Shown: positions 18,767-28,607, counted from the stretch's first letter. The stretch is DNA of 64,000 nt from Treponema sp. (GCA_016288205.1 JAEEYO010000070.1:1-64000); one strand, 5' to 3'. Program-made: numbers and translations. The notes: generated from the sequence alone by a model not told the origin.

Positions 18767-19882
18767 TCAGTTAATCCGCACGTCCTTAAACGCATCCTGC
18801 AGGATTAATGCCCTGAGACGCTGATTCCGTTTCACCACGTCCCGCTTTATGTCATCTTCAAAATTGAAAGCTCCGTTCCTCAGCACGTACTCCATGTGTC
18901 CGTCCTGAATTCTGTAAAGAAGCGAATGGAGCCTGGGGTCATCGGTACCGGAAAGAATTCCCATATCAAGTCCCCATTTGATTCCGCTCACTATTGAAAT
19001 GGCCTCACGCAAAGGCATAAAGAGCGACGATCGTGAAAGGGTCAGAGCCCTGTATACATAATTCTTGATTGTGGAAGGGATTGAGTCAAGACATTCCTGA
19101 CGCGAGTTCCTTTCCATTTCCTTGAGCTTGATTCCCGCTGAGGCAATTGAAGTCAGCTGGTCAATCTGTGAGCCCTCCATGCAATTCACTGTCGCAAGGT
19201 CATAATAGCAGCCGAGAGAGCTTGCAGGCCAATCCGTGCCCGAAACGAAATCGGAGCCGCCTGAACCATAGCTTGCAGAGAAAGTCAGACCGTTGGAATT
19301 GTACTCCTCCGCAATGTCCTTGATTTTTCCAAGAGCCGCGAGCGACGGAAGATGAAGCCTGAGACCAAGATGCATTCCGCTGCCGGCATCAAGCACATCC
19401 GAAGTCAAATAACCGAAATCCCTCGAAGCCGCGAACTGCATTTTTTTCTGCAATCCCGAATCCAGATTTCCCGAAAGACTCATCACAGAATCAAAATCCA
19501 GCCCCGGAGCATAAGCGCAGATTTTCAGGTGATCCCCAAGATTTACCGTACAGGATATTTTTCCGTCCATGCGCAGAACAATCCCGGTTCCCTCCGTGTT
19601 AATGGCGTCTGGAAGCATGCCCCGCTCCTGCAAGATTTTTGTTCCAAGCGGATCCAGATTGTTGATTGGCAGGGACTGGAATTCATCACCGGCTCCAAGG
19701 TCCAAAAAGGCGGAGAAAACAATGGACAGAATACGCTTGCACTCATTTTCCTGAAGCTGTGACGGAAACGGAAAGCTCGAAAGATTTCTGGACATGACAA
19801 TCCTGGAAGAGAGCACAACATCGCTGTCGTTTCCATTGTATGTGTACCAGGCTTCCCCGGTCTGCTCCTGCTTGATCTCCAT
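18767..19882 (-). CDS. mcsB: McsB-like phosphagen-kinase family protein, probably catalytically altered
   Basis: 371 residues from the ATG at 19882; GGAGG lies 6 nt upstream and overlaps the end of mcsA, so the longer track start inside mcsA is not used. Overall it aligns with McsB: VVLSSRIVMSRN near the N-terminus, a GYLTS...GSGM block, HLPSLAALGK, and YVYRALTLSRS with WGLDMGILSG near the end. However, the canonical LTSCPTNVGTGLRAS reads LTSDVLDAGSGMHLG (~residue 159), losing the reactive Cys and the nucleotide-binding Arg. NEEDHIR reads NLGDHLK, and RGIYGEG reads SASYGSG. Arginine kinase activity is therefore doubtful; an adaptor or allosteric role beside McsA and ClpC is more likely. Confidence 0.85.
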   Translation of the reverse strand: MEIKQEQTGEAWYTYNGNDSDVVLSSRIVMSRNLSSFPFPSQLQENECKRILSIVFSAFLDLGAGDEFQSLPINNLDPLGTKILQERGMLPDAINTEGTGIVLRMDGKISCTVNLGDHLKICAYAPGLDFDSVMSLSGNLDSGLQKKMQFAASRDFGYLTSDVLDAGSGMHLGLRLHLPSLAALGKIKDIAEEYNSNGLTFSASYGSGGSDFVSGTDWPASSLGCYYDLATVNCMEGSQIDQLTSIASAGIKLKEMERNSRQECLDSIPSTIKNYVYRALTLSRSSLFMPLREAISIVSGIKWGLDMGILSGTDDPRLHSLLYRIQDGHMEYVLRNGAFNFEDDIKRDVVKRNQRLRALILQDAFKDVRIN

Positions 19883-19883
19883 G

Positions 19884-20408
19884 TTAGTCCTCCGATTTTT
19901 CGGGTCCTGATGCAAAATTTCTATCAAGTGCCTTCAAATAATCTCGGTAAACCGCGGCCTTTTCATAATTTTCCTGTGCGACCGCCTCATCAAGCTTTGT
20001 CTTAAGCTCAACCCTGTCGTTCAAGACTGAATGTGCGTTTCCCAATCTCTCGGGAACAGAACCCGTATAGGCTCCCTGCACACCATGACGTTCCAAAAAT
20101 TTCCTTATATCAGCCTTAAAAACTGAATAACACTCAGGACATCCAGCCTTTCCGGTCCTCCTGATTTCCGCACCCGAAGTACCGCAGACGGGGCAGGTTT
20201 TCATTCCTTCCGCTTTTATGGCAGATTTTTCCACCGCGAGTTCCTTGAACAAATCCACGATGGAAGCCTCAATGCTTTTTGGGTCCGAGCTGATTCCGCG
20301 GGCCACGGCACAGTCCATGCAAATATTGATTTTGCGTCTCTGTCCGTTGGCGCTGAGCTGCTCCAAAAAAATCACCGCTTCCCTTTCATGGCAAAAATCA
20401 CAAACCAT
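19884..20408 (-). CDS. mcsA: McsA-type zinc-finger activator with UVR domain
   Basis: 174 residues. Four CXXC pairs (CDFC, CMDC, CPVC, CPEC) form the two zinc modules of McsA, and a C-terminal UVR motif (LDEAVAQENYEKAAVYRDYLKAL) resembles the ClpC middle domain. In Firmicutes McsA activates the McsB kinase and helps load ClpC. GAGG precedes the ATG. mcsB starts 1 nt after its stop. All zinc ligands appear intact although the neighbouring kinase is degenerate. Confidence 0.92.
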   Translation of the reverse strand: MVCDFCHEREAVIFLEQLSANGQRRKINICMDCAVARGISSDPKSIEASIVDLFKELAVEKSAIKAEGMKTCPVCGTSGAEIRRTGKAGCPECYSVFKADIRKFLERHGVQGAYTGSVPERLGNAHSVLNDRVELKTKLDEAVAQENYEKAAVYRDYLKALDRNFASGPEKSED

Positions 20409-20420
20409 CTAAAACCTCAT

Positions 20421-21770
20421 TTACATCTTACGCAAAGTATCAAGCGGTTTCTCCCTGCCAGCCTTAGCAGCCGGAATGATTGAAACCACAAGCGAAAGTA
20501 CCAGAGTTCCCGCAGTAATCAACAGAAGATGCCCGAAAGGAACCGAAACCGGTATGTCCTGCAAATAATAAGCCGGATCAAGGAGTTTGACCGAACTGAA
20601 TGACTCCAGCTCCCCCCTACCTATAAGATACACGAATTTCGCACAAATGTTAACCATCTTTTCCATAATATTTATAAGTGGGTTGATATTTACCGCCGCA
20701 AGCAAACCAAGGGGAATTCCGATCAAAGTACCGCCCGCACCGGCAGCAAACCCCACGAGAATGAAGCTCATCTTGATTCCTTCCTCCGACGCTCCCATGC
20801 TCTTCAAAATGGCAATCTCACGCCGTCTCTCCATGACCACCATGACCAGCGCGGAACTGATGTTGACCGAAGCGACAAGCACAATCAGCAGCATGATTAA
20901 AAGCAGGAGGATTTTTGTGGACGCAAAGTTCTCGTACTCAGCCGCATTCAGCTCATTCCAAGTGTAGACCCTCGACTGTTCCACCGCAGGATACGAGTCC
21001 ATGCCGCGAATGTTCCGTGACACACCGGCTTTTATGCTCATAAGCGACGGAGCAAAAGGATCCTCCGTAACCAGCCCGAAGATGAACTGTGAGGATTTAA
21101 TGGAAAGAAAATCATAGCCTGTCTCAAGCGGAATAAAAACCCAGAGCGCATCCAGCTCCTGATATCCCGATGAGACTATGCCCTCCACGTTGAACTCACG
21201 CATCTTGGGAACCATCGTCTCACCAATCTTGTTGATTGAAATCAGGCTCACCTTGTCTCCCGCATGAACGCCGAGCGACTGGGCAATTTTCTCGCAAAGC
21301 ACCGCGTCCCTCTCTCCCTCAAGCGAAACCGTACCCTCCACAACTTTGAAAAGCGACGAAAAAGATTTCACATCCGAAAAAATATTTTTATGCATCGCAC
21401 GAACAGTGGCTCCCGTCCTGATTCCGTTTCCAGCGGCAAGAGCCATTCCCTGCATCTCAGGTATGACCTCAAGCACTCCGTTCACATCAGCAAGACGCTC
21501 GGAAAATGCCTCCATGTTCTCAAGCGACTCAATCTCCTCCGAATACGAGCTCACACGTACCTGCAAGTCCTGGGAGGAAAGACCTATCATGCGTCCCGTA
21601 ATTCCGTCAATCATTCCCTGGCTGATTACAAGGACAGCGACAAGTGGCACGAGACTGATTCCGATACATGCCATGGCACCGATGAGACTTCTTTTACCGT
21701 TGCTACGTTCCGCACCAGGCCTTGAGAAAAAAATGCGGGCCGCATACAGAACGCTGGATTTAAAAGTCAT
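20421..21770 (-). CDS. lolC: ABC transporter permease, LolC/LolE family
   Basis: 449 residues with the FtsX-like layout: one N-terminal membrane segment (~residues 27-55, IGISLVPLVAVLVIS), a long periplasmic MacB-PCD-type domain, and three C-terminal membrane segments beginning ILLLLIMLLIVLVASVNIS, including the coupling signature ERRREIAILKSMGAS. With the ATPase and second permease it should extract lipoproteins from the inner membrane for outer-membrane delivery, fitting a diderm spirochaete rich in lipoproteins. It overlaps lolD by 4 bp (ATGA). The LolC versus LolE assignment is arbitrary. Confidence 0.85.
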   Translation of the reverse strand: MTFKSSVLYAARIFFSRPGAERSNGKRSLIGAMACIGISLVPLVAVLVISQGMIDGITGRMIGLSSQDLQVRVSSYSEEIESLENMEAFSERLADVNGVLEVIPEMQGMALAAGNGIRTGATVRAMHKNIFSDVKSFSSLFKVVEGTVSLEGERDAVLCEKIAQSLGVHAGDKVSLISINKIGETMVPKMREFNVEGIVSSGYQELDALWVFIPLETGYDFLSIKSSQFIFGLVTEDPFAPSLMSIKAGVSRNIRGMDSYPAVEQSRVYTWNELNAAEYENFASTKILLLLIMLLIVLVASVNISSALVMVVMERRREIAILKSMGASEEGIKMSFILVGFAAGAGGTLIGIPLGLLAAVNINPLINIMEKMVNICAKFVYLIGRGELESFSSVKLLDPAYYLQDIPVSVPFGHLLLITAGTLVLSLVVSIIPAAKAGREKPLDTLRKM

Positions 21771-22483
21771 TGCTTACCTTCCTCCGTCAACGCGCCGTCC
21801 TTTATGAAAAAACGGACATTTCCTTTTTGCGCCAGATTCATGTCGTGGGTCACTAAAATCAGGGTCTTTTGATAGCGGTCTGCCATGGAAAAAAGCAGGT
21901 CCCCGATCAGCACGGCATTCGCTGGGTCAAGATTTCCCGTCGGCTCATCGGCAAGAATCAGCTCTGGATCATTCACCAAGGAGCGGGCAACGGCGACCCT
22001 CTGTCTTTCACCTCCCGAAAGCTGCGACGGAAGATGCGTCATCCTGTCCTCAAGTCCCACGTCACAAAGAAGCGAGCGGGCCTTTTCCATCGCCGTTTTT
22101 TTCGGAATGCCAGCCATATAAGCCGGGAGGAAAACATTCTCAAGCGCAGTAAAATCCTTGAGCAGATAGTGAAACTGAAACACGAGGCCGAGAAAGTGAC
22201 TTCTGTAATCCGTAAGCTCGTTCTCTTCCATTGAGCTGATAATCTTTCCGTTCACGTCCACTGTACCGGCAGTCGCAACGTCAAGTCCTCCGATTATGTT
22301 CAGCAAGGTTGATTTTCCGCTTCCACTTTTTCCGACGATGACGCACTTGCTTCCCTTGCGAACGTCCATGTCCAGATTTTTCAAAATGGTGAGTTTTTCG
22401 CTGGAAGTCTCGTAAGTTTTTTCCAGTCCCCGGACTCGCACAATCACGTCCTTGCCCGTACTGTTTTCTAAATCAGTCATCAT
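21767..22483 (-). CDS. lolD: Lipoprotein-releasing ABC transporter ATPase
   Basis: 238 residues, single ABC ATPase domain. Walker [10 protein letters not shown], the Q-loop in VFQFHYLL, signature [15 protein letters not shown], Walker [12 protein letters not shown], and H-loop VTHD are intact. The ADEPTGNLD form is typical of the LolD/MacB/FtsE group. It sits between two FtsX-type permeases with overlaps on both sides (11 and 4 bp), so a 1:1 complex is likely. GGAGG is 5-6 nt before the first ATG of an ATGATG pair. Confidence 0.93.
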   Translation of the reverse strand: MMTDLENSTGKDVIVRVRGLEKTYETSSEKLTILKNLDMDVRKGSKCVIVGKSGSGKSTLLNIIGGLDVATAGTVDVNGKIISSMEENELTDYRSHFLGLVFQFHYLLKDFTALENVFLPAYMAGIPKKTAMEKARSLLCDVGLEDRMTHLPSQLSGGERQRVAVARSLVNDPELILADEPTGNLDPANAVLIGDLLFSMADRYQKTLILVTHDMNLAQKGNVRFFIKDGALTEEGKQ

Positions 22484-23771
22484 GAAGCACCTCCGCTACC
22501 GTTAAATGCAGTATCTGTCTGCTGGCAGACCAAGCGGCGGCCAGAGAAGAAAAAATTCCGAAGAAAAAAATCGCCATGATTTCAGAGAGAACCATGCGTG
22601 CAGGAATGTTCGCGTAGATTCTGAACATGGGATTTTCCTGGAGCGACGAAATGTTCTCAGGATTTATCGCGGCAATCAGCACATACTGGATGTAATACTG
22701 AGCCTTCGAGAGGAACATAAATACGTGGTCCATGTTCGAGCAGATGAGCAGCCCTAAAAGAAGCCCCGGAACAGCACCGACAATTCCCGTGACAAGTCCC
22801 TTCATTATGAATACCGCCTGCACGTCAGATTTTGTTCCACCCAGTGCGCTAAGGACGGCAATCTCCTCACGACGCTCGTAAACCATACGCCTCATTCCGT
22901 TGTAGATGTTCACCGCGACGACGACAAAAATCAGGAACACCAGAAGCATGAGGATATTTTTTTCAACACGCAGAGCACCGAAGAAAGTCCTGTTGTAGCT
23001 TCTCCAGCTCTCAAACTTCTGCCCCGGAAAAGCTGATTCCAGACGCGAAATCAGAACCGAGTCCTTTCCGCTGTCCTTCATCTTGATTCCCCAGACCTTT
23101 TTTGAGCCGGAGCCGAAATATTTTTGTGCCGCATCAATTCCCACAAACGAGTAAGCCGAGTTGATGTCCGCATAGTTCGAGAAAAAAATTCCCGTCACAA
23201 CGAAACGTCTGTCCTGAGAAATCATCGCAACATCGGAACTTCCGCTCAGAGCAAAAATATTTATCGTGCTGCCGACCCTCGCCCCGATTGTCCTTGCAAG
23301 GTCATTTCCCAGAACAATGCAGTCATCCTCGGAAATGTCGAATTCTCCCGAAATCATCTGCACCTCACGGGCAAACCCCTCGTCGCTCTCCATCACATGA
23401 GGATCAAGGGCACGAACCAGCGCGGCATTCTCACGTCCGTTGGATGCAATCATCAGCCCCTGCGCCTCATAAAACGGAGAGACAGTCAGCACGGATTTCT
23501 CATCCCCGCACCATTTCAAAAAAGCGTCCTCGTCCTGAACATCCGAAGCGCGCACATGATAGCTGGAGATTTCCATTATGGCATCGATGAATTCCATCTG
23601 GAATCCGTTCATCACGCTGATTACAACAATCAATGCCATTACGCCGAATCCGATTCCAAGGCTCGAAAGTGTTGAAGTGACGGCTGACCGACCGCTGCGA
23701 TCCACCTTGCTGAAACGGCTTGAGACAAAACCTATCCACCGGAATGAAGAAAAAAATTTCAACTTACTCAT
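22473..23771 (-). CDS. lolE: ABC transporter permease, LolC/LolE family (second)
   Basis: About 432 residues from the ATG at 23771, which has CAGGAGAA 6 nt upstream and begins MSKLKFFSSFRW; the track's longer start runs through the upstream gene. N-terminal membrane segment (SLGIGFGVMALIVVISVMNG), periplasmic domain, then three membrane segments with ERREEIAVLSALGGT. It is a paralogue of the 20421-21770 permease, giving a heteromeric LolCDE-type complex. It overlaps the upstream gene by 8 bp and lolD by 11 bp. Confidence 0.85.
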   Translation of the reverse strand: MSKLKFFSSFRWIGFVSSRFSKVDRSGRSAVTSTLSSLGIGFGVMALIVVISVMNGFQMEFIDAIMEISSYHVRASDVQDEDAFLKWCGDEKSVLTVSPFYEAQGLMIASNGRENAALVRALDPHVMESDEGFAREVQMISGEFDISEDDCIVLGNDLARTIGARVGSTINIFALSGSSDVAMISQDRRFVVTGIFFSNYADINSAYSFVGIDAAQKYFGSGSKKVWGIKMKDSGKDSVLISRLESAFPGQKFESWRSYNRTFFGALRVEKNILMLLVFLIFVVVAVNIYNGMRRMVYERREEIAVLSALGGTKSDVQAVFIMKGLVTGIVGAVPGLLLGLLICSNMDHVFMFLSKAQYYIQYVLIAAINPENISSLQENPMFRIYANIPARMVLSEIMAIFFFGIFSSLAAAWSASRQILHLTVAEVLHDD

Positions 23772-24783
23772 CAAACGTTCTCCTGCTCTTTTCCTCATCC
23801 CCAAGGAAAAAAACTTCCTCAACAAGCACACCGTTCTTATATCTTGTCTGAACCCTCGCGTCTCCGTCGAAATACAGAGTCTGCTCGTAGTCAAGTTCCG
23901 TCGTGCTGTCCGTCCTCATGCGCAAAACACCGTCCTCGTAAAAATCCACGGAAGGAATCTTGGATGTCACCGAATACGTGTAGATGGATTTCTGCACACG
24001 GCTCGATCCGTCGTCAAAATAAACCGATTCCTCGTCAATCGCAATCCGTCCCTTCGCATCGTAGGTGATTGCGCTCTTGTTTTTCAAATGCCTCTTGACA
24101 TTTCCGGCGTCATCTTTTGAGACAGAATAAAAAAGCACCTGCGTCGGATTTTTTCCAGCAAAGCGAGTCTCACGGTAAGTTCCGTCCAAAAGGAATTCCT
24201 CCGTCCTGAAATTCGGAAGCTTTGATGCCCCGGAATAAGTGTAGCAGGTCCTCACTTTCATCTCGGTGGCGGCAAAAGTCTTGGCGTTCTTCCAAACCGT
24301 CCTCTCAAGAATCCGGTACAAATCATCGTACTCAGTCCTCACAATCTCATCAGCGTTTACCGAAACAGCCGTCTTTTTACCGGACACCGACTCAGGGCCC
24401 ACGAAAAATTCCTCGCCGAATTCAAAAAGACTCAGCCTTTCCTCAGATGAAGTGTAAAGCTCCTCCGCCACATTTCCAAGCCCCAGTCTCTGAGCAATGC
24501 TGGTTCCCTCGCCCTGTGGTCCGAACTCAGGATTCTCAAGCTCGTACAAAAAGCTGGACGGATCCGTCTCAACATCCTCCAAATCCGCGAAGTCCGACAA
24601 ATCCTCAAAATTACCGTCATTCAGCTCCACGGCGGAAAGCATGTCCAAAAGCTCATTGTGCGAAGAAAGCCTCTCTTCGAATGAAACGGAGTCAACCCCC
24701 ATTTTTTTCGCGAGCATATCCTGAGCCGGATCGTAAACCGGAAAGAGAAGATAAAATGCAAGTACGGCGGCGGAAATGTCCAA
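23764..24783 (-). CDS. Conserved exported protein, unknown function
   Basis: 339 residues from a TTG start with GGAGG 8 nt upstream. It begins with a short hydrophobic segment (ISAAVLAFYLLFPVYD) that may be a signal or anchor, followed by an acidic region (~residues 55-110). The C-terminal half repeats short beta-hairpin units resembling the MORN/YD style (ITYDAKGRIAIDEE, DFYEDGVLRMRTD, LYFDGDARVQTRY). No enzymatic motif seen. It lies between ftsY (16 bp upstream) and the lolCDE genes (8 bp overlap), suggesting a link with envelope biogenesis. Confidence 0.7.
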   Translation of the reverse strand: MDISAAVLAFYLLFPVYDPAQDMLAKKMGVDSVSFEERLSSHNELLDMLSAVELNDGNFEDLSDFADLEDVETDPSSFLYELENPEFGPQGEGTSIAQRLGLGNVAEELYTSSEERLSLFEFGEEFFVGPESVSGKKTAVSVNADEIVRTEYDDLYRILERTVWKNAKTFAATEMKVRTCYTYSGASKLPNFRTEEFLLDGTYRETRFAGKNPTQVLFYSVSKDDAGNVKRHLKNKSAITYDAKGRIAIDEESVYFDDGSSRVQKSIYTYSVTSKIPSVDFYEDGVLRMRTDSTTELDYEQTLYFDGDARVQTRYKNGVLVEEVFFLGDEEKSRRTFDE

Positions 24784-24798
24784 GGCACCTACCTCCGA

Positions 24799-25674
24799 TC
24801 AAACAAGGCCAAGGAACTCATCCAGATATTTTCCCGGATCCATGGGAGCAATGTCGCCATATTTCTCTCCCGTACAGACAAAGGCAAACGGAAGTGAAAG
24901 CTCCTTCCCGATTGAGACCACACAGCCCCCCTTAGCGGTTGAGTCATATTTCGTAAGCACCACGGCATCAAGTCCCACGGCTTCATTGAACACCTCAGCC
25001 TGACGCAAAGCATTTTGTCCGGTAGTTGCGTCCACCACGAGAATCTTTTTGTAGCAGCCCTCGGAAGCCTTTGATGAAGCCACGCGGTCAATCTTCTTGA
25101 GCTCGTTCACAAGATTCTCCTTGTTGTGCAATCTTCCGGCTGTATCGGCAATCACAAGTCCACCGCCCGACGAGGCACATGCGGATGCGGCGTCAAAAAC
25201 CACGGCGGAAGGATCGCTTCCCATCTGATGACGCACCACACGGATTCCCAATCTCTCGCCATGCTCGGAAATCTGGTCAACGGCGGCGGCACGGAAAGTA
25301 TCGGACGCGGAGATAATTACCGGAGAGCCTTTTTCCTCATACCAGCGTGCCATCTTTGCGACGGTGGTTGTCTTTCCCACTCCGTTCACTCCGAGCACCA
25401 TGAAGACATTCACCTTGCCCGGCTCAACATCAAGAGACACTGACCTTGCATAAGGCTCCAGCATTTCCTTAAGAGCGGCGCTGATTTTGTCCGCACCGGA
25501 GATTTTTTCGCTCTTGCATTTTTTCTGAAGCTCATCCACAATCTGCACGGCGGACGCGGCTCCTATGTCACCCTCAATCAGGGCATCGGTCAAATCATCA
25601 AAAAATTCAGCGTCATCGGCTTTGTACAGTCCGAAAAGGGACTTGAGCCTGTCAGCAAAAGACATCTTGGCCAT
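24799..25674 (-). CDS. ftsY: Signal recognition particle receptor FtsY
   Basis: About 291 residues, the short form lacking the acidic A domain. SRP GTPase motifs: G1 GVNGVGKTTT (~residue 91), DTFRAAAVDQ, DTAGRLHNK, TKYDSTAKGG, and the C-terminal GEKYGDIAPMDP. It docks SRP-ribosome complexes at the membrane. The ATG at 25674 (AAGGAG, 5 nt) is preferred over the overlapping GTG at 25680. Confidence 0.96.
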   Translation of the reverse strand: MAKMSFADRLKSLFGLYKADDAEFFDDLTDALIEGDIGAASAVQIVDELQKKCKSEKISGADKISAALKEMLEPYARSVSLDVEPGKVNVFMVLGVNGVGKTTTVAKMARWYEEKGSPVIISASDTFRAAAVDQISEHGERLGIRVVRHQMGSDPSAVVFDAASACASSGGGLVIADTAGRLHNKENLVNELKKIDRVASSKASEGCYKKILVVDATTGQNALRQAEVFNEAVGLDAVVLTKYDSTAKGGCVVSIGKELSLPFAFVCTGEKYGDIAPMDPGKYLDEFLGLV

Positions 25675-25676
25675 AA

Positions 25677-27371
25677 TCACTCCTTAGAATCAGACTCTTC
25701 TTCCGCGTCATCGGAAACGGCGGTCTGCTCCACCTCTATTTTTTCAATCACGTCGCGCAAGGGTTTGCTTCCCGGTTTTGCCTCCACAGGAAGAACTTTT
25801 GACGCGGTGTGAATGTAGCGCACAAGCTCAAAGATAAAAAATCCGCCCGCAAGAGCAGTCAGTCCAATGGCTCCGAGCCTCAGATAGTGCCAGCCGTAGA
25901 CCTCATCGGGCTCCACCACACCGTTAAGGTATCCGTTGTAGGCCTGATTGTAATTTCCCACGGCAAAAAATGTGAGCGGAAGAGTCAGAACAAAAGCCGT
26001 GTAGCCCCTGTATGCCCAGACTCTCCTTTTGTCAATCAGCGCGCCCAAATCAAGAGGCTCCGCTTTCACGACCAGTTCGGCTCCCTCTACCTGTAATTTT
26101 TCGGGAACATAATAGAAGGAATTTATCACTTTATCTTCGCCGCCATCACCCGGAACCGTCCTTATGACCTGCCCGATCACAGGCACACCGTCTATCGTCA
26201 CATGGGCATCATCGCTTTCCGACCCGATTGACTTTCCGTTCGCGTACAGAGTTCCGTCCCCCGGATTTTTCATGTAGAGACTGAACGTGCCGTTTTTCTG
26301 CTCGCTCATGGGAACATGGATGAAAAAACTCGGACTGTCGCGGAAAAAGCCCGTAAATGACTGCTCAACATAGCCCGGACTTTCAACCGTAAGAGTGTGC
26401 ATACCGGCTGGCACCAAAATATAGTAGCCAGAAAGCTGAGTGACCGTCCCATCCACGGAAATGCGGGCGGAAGAAGCGGCCTCCTCGGGCGTAATGTCAA
26501 AATACAACTTCACGCCGGAACTGTTCACAATCAGAGGAGAGATGAACTGCGCTATGTTCGACGCAACTTCGGTAATCCCGCCAAGACTTCCGACCTCGGT
26601 TACGCTTCCCATGCTCTTTCCACCCGGGTAGATTTTCAGCTCCACCGTAGCGGAAAAATAGTTGCCGTAAAAAGTAAGAGTCCCATAAAGCAGACCGTTG
26701 ATTTTCGCGTCAATCACGGATTTTTCAAATTCCCTGCTGTCCGTGGACAAATCCCCGGGCTCAAAAAGAAGCGATGAGTCACTCTTGTAGACCGCAACCG
26801 TCTCCTCAACCGACTCAGAGACGACCGCCGCCTCCTCCTTCGTAAAATGCGCAAGAAAAGACTCAAAAGCGTTTTTTTTCTTCTCCTCCTGAACGCTTTC
26901 CCCCATGACCTCGGCGACGGCTTTCTGTTGTTTTTTCAGGTTCTCGTCAATCTGATTTTCTATCTCTCGAATTTTTTTTTCAGACTCCTTGATTTTTTTC
27001 CTGAGCTTTCTTCCGCTGTCCTCCGTAAGCAAAATGGAGTCCCTCGTTTTTACCGCCGCAGAGAGCTGCAAAAAAAGAGACTGCCTTTCCGTCCTCAGAT
27101 TTTCCAGGGTGCGGTCAAGCATCTCCGTCCGAGGCGGCACACGGATTGATTCGGTACCGATCTGATCAAGGATGAGCTTGGGCAAAAGTTTCGCGACGCT
27201 TTGCTGGGATGAGGGCTGGGTTCCTTTTTGCGTGAACGTAAACGGTGTGGACGCAAGCACCCAATCCTCCGAAAACGCAACGGCAGAATTCACCACTGCG
27301 AAAATCAGTACAAGAAGTACAAATGCAGAGACTTTCCTGATTTTATCACGCTCGCGTCGGCCCGCTCTCAT
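25677..27371 (-). CDS. Exported coiled-coil / PEGA-domain protein
   Basis: 564 residues. Signal segment VSAFVLLVLIFAVVNSAVAFS, then a charged coiled coil (~residues 75-150, RKLRKKIKESEKKIREIENQ), a middle domain, and a PEGA-type beta unit (ARISVDGTVTQLSGYYILVP...HTLTVESPGY, ~300-345). Two hydrophobic segments lie near residues 460-520. PEGA domains occur in exported surface-layer or cell-wall-binding proteins; the function here is unknown. It immediately precedes ftsY in the operon. Confidence 0.75.
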   Translation of the reverse strand: MRAGRRERDKIRKVSAFVLLVLIFAVVNSAVAFSEDWVLASTPFTFTQKGTQPSSQQSVAKLLPKLILDQIGTESIRVPPRTEMLDRTLENLRTERQSLFLQLSAAVKTRDSILLTEDSGRKLRKKIKESEKKIREIENQIDENLKKQQKAVAEVMGESVQEEKKKNAFESFLAHFTKEEAAVVSESVEETVAVYKSDSSLLFEPGDLSTDSREFEKSVIDAKINGLLYGTLTFYGNYFSATVELKIYPGGKSMGSVTEVGSLGGITEVASNIAQFISPLIVNSSGVKLYFDITPEEAASSARISVDGTVTQLSGYYILVPAGMHTLTVESPGYVEQSFTGFFRDSPSFFIHVPMSEQKNGTFSLYMKNPGDGTLYANGKSIGSESDDAHVTIDGVPVIGQVIRTVPGDGGEDKVINSFYYVPEKLQVEGAELVVKAEPLDLGALIDKRRVWAYRGYTAFVLTLPLTFFAVGNYNQAYNGYLNGVVEPDEVYGWHYLRLGAIGLTALAGGFFIFELVRYIHTASKVLPVEAKPGSKPLRDVIEKIEVEQTAVSDDAEEESDSKE

Positions 27372-27389
27372 CTCTCCAAAGCTCCCGGC

Positions 27390-28533
27390 CTAGTCTCCCA
27401 GATCGTCGTCGGAATCATCGCCATCCGCAACCGGAACACCCTTCCATTTTACGGAAAGCCATGAGTCAAGGAATCCGTCTATGTCTCCGTCCATGACACC
27501 CTGGATGTTTCCCACGGAATACTTTGTCCTGTGGTCCTTCACCATCGTGTAGGGCTGGAAAACGTAGCTGCGAATCTGGCTTCCGAAAGAGATGTCCTTT
27601 TTCTCACCGGCAAACTTCTCGTTCTCCTTCTCCTTCTGCTCCTTATAATACTCATAGAGCCTTGAGCGGAGGATGCTCATTGCGGTGGCACGGTTCATCA
27701 GCTGGCTTCTCTCGCTCTCACACTGAACTACGATTCCCGTCGGAATATGAGTAAAACGGACCGCTGATTCTGTCTTGTTGACGTGCTGTCCTCCCTTACC
27801 GCCTGCACGGAATGTATCTACGCGGAGGTCTTTCGGGTCAATGTTCACCTCAATGCTGTCGTCCAGAACCGGGAAAACATAAACCGAGGCAAAGGACGTA
27901 TGCCGTCTTGCGTTCGCGTCAAAGGGGCTGATTCTGACAAGTCTGTGCACACCGGCCTCACCCTTCGTGTAACCGTAGACGTAATCGCCCGAAATTCTCA
28001 TGTTGATTGATTTGAGTCCGCCCTCGACCTCTTCCTGGGAAAGAACCTCCATCTTGTATCCGTGACGCTCGGCCCATCTCTGGTACATACGGCTCAGCAT
28101 GAAAGTCCAGTCACAAGCCTCGGTACCGCCCGCTCCGGCATGTACGGAAAGGAAGCAGTCGTTCTTGTCAACCTCGTCGGAAAGAAGATTCAGGATGCTC
28201 TGATGCTCGTACTCGGCGTTTGCCTTTTCGTAAAGCTCCTTGAGTTCCTTTTCAACGCTCTGGTCATTTTCCTCGATTCCAAGCTCGTAAAGGGATTCCA
28301 TGTCGTTGACCTGTGCGATCAAATCCTCCCACGGCTCAATTCTTCCCTTGAGCAGCTTGATGTCGTTCATCACTTTTGTGGCTTTGTCATTGTCGTCCCA
28401 GAATCCGGGTGCGGTGGTAAGAGCCTCTTTTTCGGCTATCTTTTTGCGAATGTCGTCCGGGTCAAAGACGCCCCCATACATCCATGATATTTTCCTTCAA
28501 CTCCTCAATGGGCACACGCAAATCTTCAAGCAT
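27390..28533 (-). CDS. prfB: Peptide chain release factor 2, with programmed +1 frameshift
   Basis: The track shows only the 3' part (to 28481). The real start is the ATG at 28533, with AGGAG 6 nt upstream, giving MLEDLRVPIEELKEN. Codon 24 is an in-frame TGA (28462-28464) in TGG GGG CGT CTT TGA C, the classic RF2 recoding site with a GGGGG pseudo-Shine-Dalgarno 3 nt before CTT. Slipping +1 reads CTT GAC and joins the main frame (LDPDDIRKKIAEKE). Total about 380 residues. GGQHVNK (~residue 246) is the peptidyl-hydrolysis loop. RF2 recognises UGA and UAA, so it feeds back on its own synthesis. Confidence 0.95.
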
Positions 28534-28607
28534 ACAAATCTCCTAATAACGGACATGACGGACACACCACCATGCCGCTGATAAAATCAAAAAAATTCTT
28601 CTATAAT

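Noticed and set aside
20421-23771. MacB-type drug or toxin efflux pump instead of LolCDE
   Set aside because: Two separate FtsX-like permeases flank one LolD-type ATPase, with no MacA-like adaptor; the lipoprotein-release role fits better, although LolC/E labels are interchangeable.
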